Assembly (NCBI GenBank): GCA_934155005.1
Contig: CAKPGR010000025.1
Span: forward strand, 1-11,591
Direction: 5' to 3'
Source: an uncultured Bacilli bacterium
Lineage (GTDB): Bacteria; Bacillota_I; Bacilli_A; RF39; UBA660
DNA: 11,591 bases
This document shows positions 6,446 through 11,591 of this stretch, one piece after another. A program made the position numbers and the translations under genes. A model generated the notes under the pieces. It was not told the DNA's origin. It saw nothing but the letters and a program-made list of their open reading frames with translations, and did no database searches. The number at the start of each line of letters is the position of its first letter. Position 1 is the first letter of the stretch.

Positions 6446-8317
6446 TTATTCTTCTATACTAAAATAGATTGTAGAAAAATATTCTTCATTTACTTCAAGA
6501 GCATCGTTTGTTAGATCTAATAATGGGCCTTTTTCTTTTGACCAATTTAGTTCTTCAAAACTCACAACCCCTTTATTATTATGACCGGTAAACACTATAA
6601 TTGGATTTTTTGTTAGAGTTACAATTTCATCGTCAAATTTTTTGAATACTAAAGCATTTTCTAATATAAATCCATTTGTTGAAGTTAGCGGATTATTTAT
6701 ATAGGCATATAATTTCCAGTCTGAACTATTTAGTCTACTATCTACGATTTTTGTTTTTAATTCTTTGGTTTTTGGAAAAATTTGCTTATTATTAATTGGA
6801 ATAAGCGAAAATGATATTGAATTGTTAACATCTAATAAAGTTAGTTCGCCTGTAAATGGAGTTGTGACTTTTCTTGTTCCATAAATAAAACTTCCAGATA
6901 CATTGGTTGTTATTTCAACAGTAGTATTGTCTATTATTGGATTTGGTAAATTGTATTCAAAAAATCCATTATCATCAGCATTTACAATTTCTGAATTTCC
7001 ATTGTATTTGATCAATATATCAGCAAAGCTATCTGTATGTCCACTGATTGTATTTTTTGTTGAATTAATTGGATGTATATTCATATAAGCATTTCCAATT
7101 GAAAATTGTTTTCTATTTTGGAATGTAAAATTATTGATGTTTGGCATATCCTGTAATTCTGTTGCGGTTATATTATGCTTCGTAATATTTGTTAGTGAAG
7201 AAGTTATTGTTCCTTCTATTTGAATAGATTCATTTTCTTTATACCAAGAATAATCAGGTAAATTATTGATATCACCAGCACTTGAAATATCAACAGAATT
7301 TTGCCACATATTAATTCTAGAACATTTTATATTAAATTTTAGAGGATTGTTTGTATATATGATATTGGCATTTTTTGTATATATGGTAAAGTTTTTAGGA
7401 TCATCTAAATTAATTTTACAATTATCACCTTTAAAATGGATATTATAATTATCACTAGGTGTATTAAAATATGAATTTATAATTTGTAATTCAGAATCTT
7501 TTTTCATTGTAAGATCTCCAAAGATTGCCCACATAGGTATTCTTTGATGATTTTTTTCAATAAATATAAATGATGCTCTTTCATCAATTAAAACATTATT
7601 TGCTCCATGAATTGTCATAGAACTAAACCCGTTTCCTGTTGTTAAATGAACTTTTGAATCATGAAGAATTGTAAAATTTAGTTTATTTGTCCCTGACATA
7701 AATTCTCTTGTATCAGTTGAAATAATAACATCACTTTTACATAAAAAAATAACAGCAGGATTAGTAGAATCATTTCTAAAAGTAAATAGCGGAGGATTAA
7801 GAGAACTACTTTTTATATTTGTTTTTCCTCCTATTATAATACGTTCTGCTTCACATACTTCTTTGGATTCTACTTCATTAGTACTTTCAATAGTAATATT
7901 AGAGTCATTGATTTTAATAGTACCATATGGATTAAATGATAACTTTGTTCCATTAAATATAACATTGTCATAAATGATTACTATATCTTCATAACTATCA
8001 GTTTCTGGTATATAAATAACACCATATATATTAGTATTTATTATCTTGATATTTTTAACATAGATTTCTTTGGTTTGAGCAGTTGAAACGATAGTGTCAG
8101 TAGTTTCTTGACTAATCATACCTGTTAAAGTATGTAAAGTATTTTGATATGTTCCATTGATGGTTACTTTTTTTTTGTTAGAATTTATTTTAATACCACT
8201 TTTTAAAGTGATATCGTTTTCTAAATAAATATATTCATAATCATTATTATTTTCTAATACTTCTTTTAATTCATCACTAGTTGACACTGTAACCGTTTTA
8301 TTATTTATTTTATTCAT
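6446..8317 (-). CDS. Beta-helix / Ig-like / degenerate WxL-like adhesin-type protein, no signal peptide
   Basis: A 623-aa protein. Residues ~8-330 are beta-strand-rich, starting T-V-T-V-S-T-S-D-E-L-K-E-V-L and then L-E-N-D-I-T-L, like the pectate-lyase-like adhesive domains of Gram-positive surface proteins. Residues ~420-500 look like a bacterial Ig-like fold (I-S-G-H-T-D-S-F-A-D-I-L-I, then D-D-N-G-F-F-E-Y-N-L). Residues ~515-623 resemble a WxL domain: V-D-S-R then D-W-K-L (W534-K-L536). The terminal motif reads Y-F-S-T-I-Y-F-S-I, where the second Trp would be expected. WxL domains bind peptidoglycan in other species. The N-terminus (M-N-K-I-N-N-K-T-V) is not a signal peptide. A TAA six codons upstream excludes an extension. 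The SD is AAAGGA (8329-8334) at a long 11-base spacing, with AAGTGA closer. First gene of a likely two-gene operon. Domain calls are by eye. Confidence 0.8.
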   Translation of the reverse strand: MNKINNKTVTVSTSDELKEVLENNNDYEYIYLENDITLKSGIKINSNKKKVTINGTYQNTLHTLTGMISQETTDTIVSTAQTKEIYVKNIKIINTNIYGVIYIPETDSYEDIVIIYDNVIFNGTKLSFNPYGTIKINDSNITIESTNEVESKEVCEAERIIIGGKTNIKSSSLNPPLFTFRNDSTNPAVIFLCKSDVIISTDTREFMSGTNKLNFTILHDSKVHLTTGNGFSSMTIHGANNVLIDERASFIFIEKNHQRIPMWAIFGDLTMKKDSELQIINSYFNTPSDNYNIHFKGDNCKINLDDPKNFTIYTKNANIIYTNNPLKFNIKCSRINMWQNSVDISSAGDINNLPDYSWYKENESIQIEGTITSSLTNITKHNITATELQDMPNINNFTFQNRKQFSIGNAYMNIHPINSTKNTISGHTDSFADILIKYNGNSEIVNADDNGFFEYNLPNPIIDNTTVEITTNVSGSFIYGTRKVTTPFTGELTLLDVNNSISFSLIPINNKQIFPKTKELKTKIVDSRLNSSDWKLYAYINNPLTSTNGFILENALVFKKFDDEIVTLTKNPIIVFTGHNNKGVVSFEELNWSKEKGPLLDLTNDALEVNEEYFSTIYFSIEE

Positions 8318-8429
8318 AAAATCACTTATCCTTTAATATAATATATGTTTATTTGTTTTTTTGAATAATGATATTTATAAACAAGGAATATTTTATTTAT
8401 TGTAAATTAAAATGATGTTTATAGTAATA

Positions 8430-8458
8430 TAGAAAAAATTTGTTATTTTTTGTATAAT
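8430..8458 (+). promoter_or_regulatory. Upstream promoter candidate P1
   Basis: TAGAAA (8430-8435), 17-bp spacer, perfect TATAAT (8453-8458). The predicted start, at about 8465, is just before the dyad at 8470-8486. It would give a ~210-nt leader to the GNAT gene, or an independent short RNA. Confidence 0.35.
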
Positions 8459-8469
8459 AAAATAGTACA

Positions 8470-8486
8470 AATCTTAGAGTAAGATT
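8470..8486. promoter_or_regulatory. Perfect dyad, possible operator
   Basis: AATCTTA-GAG-TAAGATT: two perfect 7-bp arms around 3 bp. There is no U-tract on either side, so it is unlikely to be a terminator. Its position just downstream of P1 suits a repressor site, which is an inference. Confidence 0.45.
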
Positions 8487-8585
8487 AACAAATAAAATTA
8501 GTGAGTGAAAAAGTAAAAAATGACTAAATGATGAGAGAAAAAGGCTAAAAATAGTATTGATTATTTAGTAGTATTTATGAATGAT

Positions 8586-8613
8586 TTGATAAAAGTACTT
8601 TTGTTAATATAAT
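8586..8613 (+). promoter_or_regulatory. Promoter P2 of the GNAT-YoaP gene
   Basis: TTGATA (8586-8591), 16-bp spacer, perfect TATAAT (8608-8613). Predicted start about 8620, leaving a ~55-nt leader with the SD GGTGA (8662-8666). Confidence 0.6.
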
Positions 8614-8675
8614 TAAAAAATATTCTCTTTGTGATTTGTTAGAAAAATAGTAAATTTGGATGGTGAATTATAAAA

Positions 8676-9419
8676 ATGAATGAATATATAAATTTAACAT
8701 TAGAAAATATTGATAGTGAACATATTTGCTGTGCGATAGCAGATAAAAAACACTATATGGGTGTTGAGTGTAAAAAAGAGTGGATTAAAAGTAAATTAGA
8801 AAATGAACACGTTTTTAGAAAATTAAATGTTAGAGGAAAAGTATTTATTGAATATGAACCAATAGAAACTGCTTGGGTTCCTATCAAAGGAAAAAACTAT
8901 GAATATATTTATTGTCTTTGGGTTGCAGGAAATTTTAAAGGACATGGTATTGGGAAAGAATTATTAGAGTATTGTATAAATGATTCAAAAGAAAAAGGTA
9001 TGAGTGGCATTTGTACTTTAGTATCTAAGAAAAAGAAACCATTTATAGGTGAAAAAAAATTCTTTGAACATTATGGGTTTAAAGTAGTTGATACTATTAA
9101 TGATTATGAATTATTAGCGTTACAACTTAATGATAAAGATACACCTGAATTTAATGAAAAGGCTAGAAAAATGAAAATAGATAATAAAGATTTTACTATT
9201 TATTATAGTAATGAGTGTCCTTATGTAGAATATTCAGTAAAAGAATTATCTGAATATGCCAAAGAAAATAATATTAAAATTAACTTTATTAAAATTGATA
9301 CATTAGAAAAAGCTAAGAATGTACCATGTATATTTAATAATTGGGCTAATTTTTATAAGGGAAAATTTATTTCAAATACAATACTTAATGTAAAGGCCTT
9401 TGAAAAATTAATTAAATAA
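8676..9419 (+). CDS. GNAT acetyltransferase with YoaP-like C-terminal domain
   Basis: A 247-aa cytoplasmic protein resembling Bacillus YoaP. Residues ~1-145 form a GNAT domain. The acetyl-CoA motif is F-K-G-H-G-I-G-K-E-L-L (87-97), after C-L-W-V-A-G and before F-F-E-H-Y-G-F (129-135), a typical GNAT C-terminal motif. Residues ~170-247 form a thioredoxin-like/YoaP domain: T-I-Y-Y-S-N-E-C-P-Y (174-183), where C181-P182 sits at the usual active-site turn, and V-P-C (216-218) near the cis-Pro position of thioredoxin folds. Substrate unknown; the domain pair suggests acetylation coupled to thiol or metalloid chemistry, which is speculative. The start is supported by GGTGA nine bases upstream. It is transcribed away from the minus-strand operon and has no convincing terminator. 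Family assignment is by motif recall. Confidence 0.85.
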   Translation: MNEYINLTLENIDSEHICCAIADKKHYMGVECKKEWIKSKLENEHVFRKLNVRGKVFIEYEPIETAWVPIKGKNYEYIYCLWVAGNFKGHGIGKELLEYCINDSKEKGMSGICTLVSKKKKPFIGEKKFFEHYGFKVVDTINDYELLALQLNDKDTPEFNEKARKMKIDNKDFTIYYSNECPYVEYSVKELSEYAKENNIKINFIKIDTLEKAKNVPCIFNNWANFYKGKFISNTILNVKAFEKLIK

Positions 9420-9560
9420 TTTTTATTTTTAATCATATAAAACCTTTTGATTAACAAAAATAAATTATATAAAATTTATTTGGTATAGTTCTAATATTTT
9501 ATATAAATAGTTTTTAAAATATATATTTTAATGTATACTATATATAGTAGGAGTGATAAA

Positions 9561-9862
9561 ATGACCAGTGTTTATATTTTTGTATTTATTCTTGTGGTTT
9601 TAATTATAGTTTTTACAATATGGCTTTCAAGACTAATATTTAGACCTATTTTAAAAATGCATAAAGCAGGAAGTGGTGTGAGAACAAAATTTATAGTAGA
9701 AACTACTGATAATGGTTATGAATATTATAAAGATAAAATTGAAAAATGGCTAAATAATTATGGGTACAAGAGAAAAAATCTGATAATTCTTTAGATTGGA
9801 ATTCTCGAATATGTCAAAATAAACCAGATGCTAAATGTTGGGATTTAAATTTTGATAATTAA
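9561..9862 (+). pseudogene. Single-pass membrane microprotein split by a -1 frameshift
   Basis: The ATG at 9561 has AGGAG (9549-9553) seven bases upstream; an in-frame ATG at 9531 lies in a TATACT-like -10 (9534-9539) and has no SD. As read, the frame gives 77 aa ending at 9794: an N-terminal hydrophobic helix (about residues 4-27), then a polar domain containing D-N-G-Y-E-Y-Y-K-D-K-I-E-K-W. At the six-A run 9773-9778 the -1 frame takes over cleanly: K-S-D-N-S-L-D-W-N-S-R-I-C-Q-N-K, then C-W-D-L-N-F-D-N, stop at 9860-9862. One extra A would restore a 100-aa protein. Alternatives are a sequencing or assembly error in the homopolymer, a real inactivating deletion, or programmed -1 frameshifting on A-AAA-AAT (9773-9779). 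I do not recognise the family. Confidence 0.65.
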
Positions 9863-9895
9863 AAGAAATCTTTATAAATAAGAATTTTTATCAAA

Positions 9896-9924
9896 TTGCA
9901 CTAGTAGATAATAAATTTGATAAT
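9896..9924 (+). promoter_or_regulatory. Promoter candidate of the MFS gene
   Basis: TTGCAC (9896-9901), 17-bp spacer, GATAAT (9919-9924, 5/6). The -10 box overlaps the TTG at 9917, which argues against that codon as the start of the downstream gene. Confidence 0.4.
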
Positions 9925-9958
9925 ACGAATTATAGAGAATGAAAGGTTAGATAAATAT

Positions 9959-11167
9959 ATGCAACAGGATAATATAATAAATAATAGAATTAAAACTAGT
10001 AATAAGATATACCCATTTTTAGCAGGGCTTAGTGATGATTTAATGTTTTGGGCTGCTATAAATACAATCTTTTTAACTATTGTAAAAGGTTTTAATGCTT
10101 CTCAAATAAGTATGCTAGCTGCGATAGCATCTTTTTCGTCTATTATTTTTCAAAAAATAATATTTAGAATTATTAAAAAAATAGGAAATTTAAAGTCATT
10201 TAGAGTGGGATTAATTATGTTTTTGTTAGCAGCAATTATAATTACATTTGAAAAAAACATATTTATTATTGCAATTGGTTTTATTATATATTATTTGGCG
10301 TATTATTTTACAAATATGGGAAATGTTATTTTAAAAAGAAATTTAAAAGCTATAAATTGTGAAAATGATTTTGCTAAAATACAAAGTAAAACATCTTTGG
10401 TTTATGCTATTACTACTATGGTTAATTCTTTTATTGTAGGTTTTTTGTTCAATATAAATAATTATTTACCTATGATTATATGTATATTAATATGTATTAT
10501 TAATTTATATTTGTCTAGATATTTATATGAATATAAAGATGAAAAAATAGTGTTAGAAGATAATAATAATAGTAAAGTTAGTTGGTCTAAAATAATAATT
10601 TTAATTATTTTAGTATATGGATTACTTTATGCAACAGTTGAAAGTCTACAAGAAAATGGAAAAATATTTATACAATATCGTATGGAAAGTTTTATTTCAA
10701 TTGATAAAACATCAATATATTTAACTATAATTATAGCTTTTTCTAGAGTTGCAAGAGTATTGTCAAATTTGTTATTTAATAAAGTTCATAGTGTATTAAA
10801 AAATAAATTGATTATTTTATTAAATATATTATTATTGTTTTCTATAGTATTTATGATTTTAGGATTTATAATTCCTTATAATGATATAAGCTTTATAATT
10901 ATGGGAATTGGATTCTTTATTTTGCTATTTATTAGAGATCCAATTGCGATATTTACAAAAATAGAATTATTTAATAATTGTAAAATAAAGGATCAAGAAG
11001 CAGTTATTCACAAATATAATTTATGTAGAAAAATTGTTAGATGTTTTTTAGCTACATTTGCTAGTTTATTACTATTAAAAATTAATATGTTATATTTAAT
11101 GGTAATTTTGTTTGTTTTATGTTTAATGTATTTATGTTTAACAATAAAATTATTTAGAAATTTATAA
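9959..11167 (+). CDS. Divergent MFS-type membrane transporter
   Basis: A 402-aa protein with about 11-12 hydrophobic helices in two halves, separated by a hydrophilic loop (around D-E-K-I-V-L-E-D-N-N-N-S-K). This matches major facilitator superfamily topology. The N-terminus (Y-P-F-L-A-G-L-S-D-D-L-M-F-W) and Q-I-S-M-L-A-A-I-A-S resemble MFS TM1-TM2. The usual loop 2-3 motif A is replaced by a basic stretch, F-R-I-I-K-K-I-G-N-L-K. Substrate unknown. The open frame extends to a TTG at 9917, but the ATG at 9959 is preferred: GAAAGG (9941-9946) lies 12 bases upstream, and the TTG falls in a promoter box. The preceding frameshifted gene ends 96 bp upstream. A strong terminator follows. Confidence 0.75.
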   Translation: MQQDNIINNRIKTSNKIYPFLAGLSDDLMFWAAINTIFLTIVKGFNASQISMLAAIASFSSIIFQKIIFRIIKKIGNLKSFRVGLIMFLLAAIIITFEKNIFIIAIGFIIYYLAYYFTNMGNVILKRNLKAINCENDFAKIQSKTSLVYAITTMVNSFIVGFLFNINNYLPMIICILICIINLYLSRYLYEYKDEKIVLEDNNNSKVSWSKIIILIILVYGLLYATVESLQENGKIFIQYRMESFISIDKTSIYLTIIIAFSRVARVLSNLLFNKVHSVLKNKLIILLNILLLFSIVFMILGFIIPYNDISFIIMGIGFFILLFIRDPIAIFTKIELFNNCKIKDQEAVIHKYNLCRKIVRCFLATFASLLLLKINMLYLMVILFVLCLMYLCLTIKLFRNL

Positions 11168-11236
11168 AATATTATTTAAAATATATGAAATTAGTAGGTA
11201 AAATATTATGAGGATGATTTTAATTAATTGTTATCT

Positions 11237-11279
11237 AATAAAGATAAACTTTAGTTTTAATTGTCTTTATTTTTTTTTT
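11237..11279 (+). terminator. Strong intrinsic terminator of the MFS gene
   Basis: AATAAAGA (11237-11244) pairs with TCTTTATT (11264-11271), continuing inward by T-G, A-T and A-T pairs. An inner AAAC/GTTT hairpin is possible. The T-run to 11279 is nearly uninterrupted. Confidence 0.8.
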
Positions 11280-11280
11280 A

Positions 11281-11368
11281 TAAAATAAAAACTTACGAAC
11301 AATTAAGTCCGTAAGTTGATTTCTTATGGAGCGAATCACATACAAGTTACGAACTAAGTTCTCTTTCT
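11281..11368 (-). ncRNA. Candidate structured small RNA with intrinsic terminator
   Basis: Read on the minus strand, AACTTACG (11317-11310) and CGTAAGTT (11297-11290) form a perfect 8-bp stem followed by a T-rich tail (TTTATTTTATA), a good intrinsic terminator with no minus-strand gene upstream of it in the window. Upstream, CGTAACTTG (11351-11343) can instead pair with CAACTTACG (11318-11310), 8 of 9 bp. TATG/CATA extends that helix across a ten-base loop, so the two folds compete for 11310-11317. A promoter candidate lies at 11375-11401. No protein is encoded. I do not recognise an Rfam class; a conserved palindromic repeat is the main alternative. Confidence 0.35.
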
Positions 11369-11374
11369 AAAAAT

Positions 11375-11401
11375 ATTATATATATTGTTATTAAATTTCA
11401 A
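11375..11401 (-). promoter_or_regulatory. Minus-strand promoter candidate for the small RNA
   Basis: On the minus strand, TTGAAA (11401-11396) and TATAAT (11380-11375), spaced 15 bp, or TAATAT (11378-11373) at 17 bp. Predicted start about 11368. Such boxes are common by chance in AT-rich DNA. Confidence 0.3.
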
Positions 11402-11408
11402 TAGGAGT

Positions 11409-11424
11409 ATGGAAATATTACCAT
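11409..11424. promoter_or_regulatory. Near-palindrome overlapping the -35, possible operator
   Basis: ATGG-A-AATATT-A-CCAT: a 16-bp palindrome with one mismatched pair. It overlaps the -35 box at 11410-11415 and sits between the two divergent promoter candidates, a position suited to repression of the DUF1016 gene. Confidence 0.4.
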
Positions 11425-11438
11425 AATTATTGTATAAT
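11410..11438 (+). promoter_or_regulatory. Promoter of the DUF1016 gene
   Basis: TGGAAA (11410-11415), 17-bp spacer, perfect TATAAT (11433-11438). Predicted start about 11445, giving a ~40-nt leader. Confidence 0.5.
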
Positions 11439-11484
11439 TTATTGCATATGAAGTCTTAAATATATAAATGATAGGAGGAACTTA

Positions 11485-11591
11485 ATGAGTAATGAATTAA
11501 TAAATAGTGATAATGAAATAAATAATATTTTTGATAATATCAAAGATTTAGTTATAAATAGTAGAAACAAAGTTTATCAGACTGTAAATAC
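11485..11591 (+). CDS. DUF1016/YhcG-type protein, N-terminus (partial)
   Basis: The ATG at 11485 is preceded by a strong SD, AGGAGG (11473-11478), at six-base spacing, and the frame stays open for 35 codons to the window edge. The segment N-I-K-D-L-V-I-N-S-R-N-K-V-Y-Q-T-V-N matches the start of the DUF1016 N-terminal domain (I-x-x-L-I ... A-R-x-x-V ... x-V-N), where Y-W-x-I-G would follow outside the window. Proteins of this family (YhcG-like) carry a C-terminal PDDEXK nuclease fold and often sit beside type I restriction genes or in defence islands. Only the N-terminus is visible, so the nuclease domain is inferred. The gene has its own promoter and a possible operator upstream. Confidence 0.65.
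   Translation, partial: MSNELINSDNEINNIFDNIKDLVINSRNKVYQTVN

Larger units (their letters stand above)
8318..8675. other. 358-bp divergent intergenic region
   Basis: Very AT-rich gap between the minus-strand operon and the GNAT gene. It holds two plus-strand promoter candidates (8430-8458 and 8586-8613) and a perfect dyad at 8470-8486. I found no clear promoter for the minus-strand operon, only TATATT/TATTAT strings upstream of its start, and no credible ORF. Confidence 0.6.
11168..11484. other. 317-bp regulatory intergenic region
   Basis: Contains, in order, the MFS terminator (11237-11279), a structured minus-strand RNA candidate (11281-11368) with its promoter (11375-11401), a near-palindrome (11409-11424) and the plus-strand promoter of the DUF1016 gene. 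I see no ORF with a ribosome binding site in it. Confidence 0.6.

Noticed and set aside
6903..7448. Plus-strand open frames at 6903-7088 and 7266-7448
   Set aside because: Short frames antisense to the 623-aa gene without ribosome binding sites.
9429..9454. Inverted repeat TTAATCA/TGATTAA after the GNAT gene as terminator
   Set aside because: Long 12-nt loop and no T-run on either strand after the stem.
9917..9958. TTG start at 9917 for the MFS gene
   Set aside because: No SD; the codon falls inside the GATAAT promoter box, and the extra residues do not resemble an MFS N-terminus.
11290..11361. Riboswitch or T-box on the plus strand controlling the DUF1016 gene
   Set aside because: No T-box or known riboswitch signature, no plus-strand U-tract, and the gene has its own promoter downstream of the structure.

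Overview
The window is very AT-rich. It uses TGG for tryptophan, ends every complete gene in TAA or TAG (no gene here uses TGA as a stop), and has SD-type ribosome binding sites, sigma-A-like promoters and U-tract terminators. Together with a clostridial-type long GluRS and peptidoglycan genes (murE, mraY), this suggests an uncultured low-GC Firmicute, probably a gut Bacilli/Erysipelotrichia-like or 'Mollicutes-related' lineage that keeps a cell wall. The lineage is inferred from composition and gene families, not from a marker-gene search.

Layout. (1) 1-945: the 3' end of a large secreted, cysteine-rich surface protein. It has Ig-like repeats, two tandem Cys arrays (C-x-P-Y-x every 5 residues, then C-Y-N-T every 4) and a thrombospondin-like W..W..W C-terminus, and ends in a terminator hairpin. 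(2) 1019-2671: gltX, apparently monocistronic, with its own promoter and terminator. (3) 2769-5141: murE-mraY, a two-gene translationally coupled operon for cytoplasmic and first membrane steps of peptidoglycan synthesis; murF and murD are absent beside it. (4) 5300-5869: a small-multidrug-export/COG2426-type membrane protein on its own promoter. (5) 5985-8317, minus strand: a probable bicistronic pair. The first gene encodes a 623-aa beta-helix/Ig/degenerate WxL-like protein, the second a 130-aa DUF11-like protein. Both have extracellular-type domains, yet neither has a signal peptide, and stop codons directly upstream rule out longer N-termini. (6) 8676-9419: a GNAT acetyltransferase fused to a YoaP/thioredoxin-like C-terminal domain. 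(7) 9561-9862: a small single-pass membrane protein gene split by a -1 frameshift in an A-run. (8) 9959-11167: a divergent 12-TM MFS-like transporter. (9) 11168-11484: a regulatory gap with a strong terminator, a structured minus-strand small-RNA candidate, and a palindrome overlapping the promoter of the next gene. (10) 11485-end: the start of a DUF1016/YhcG-type (PDDEXK nuclease) protein.

The core genes (gltX, murE, mraY) are ordinary in content but rearranged relative to standard clusters. The accessory part, from about 5.9 kb onward and the first 0.95 kb, is where less-described biology lies. The best candidates are the signal-less surface-domain operon, the selected Cys repeat arrays, the frameshifted membrane microprotein and the small-RNA candidate beside the DUF1016 gene.
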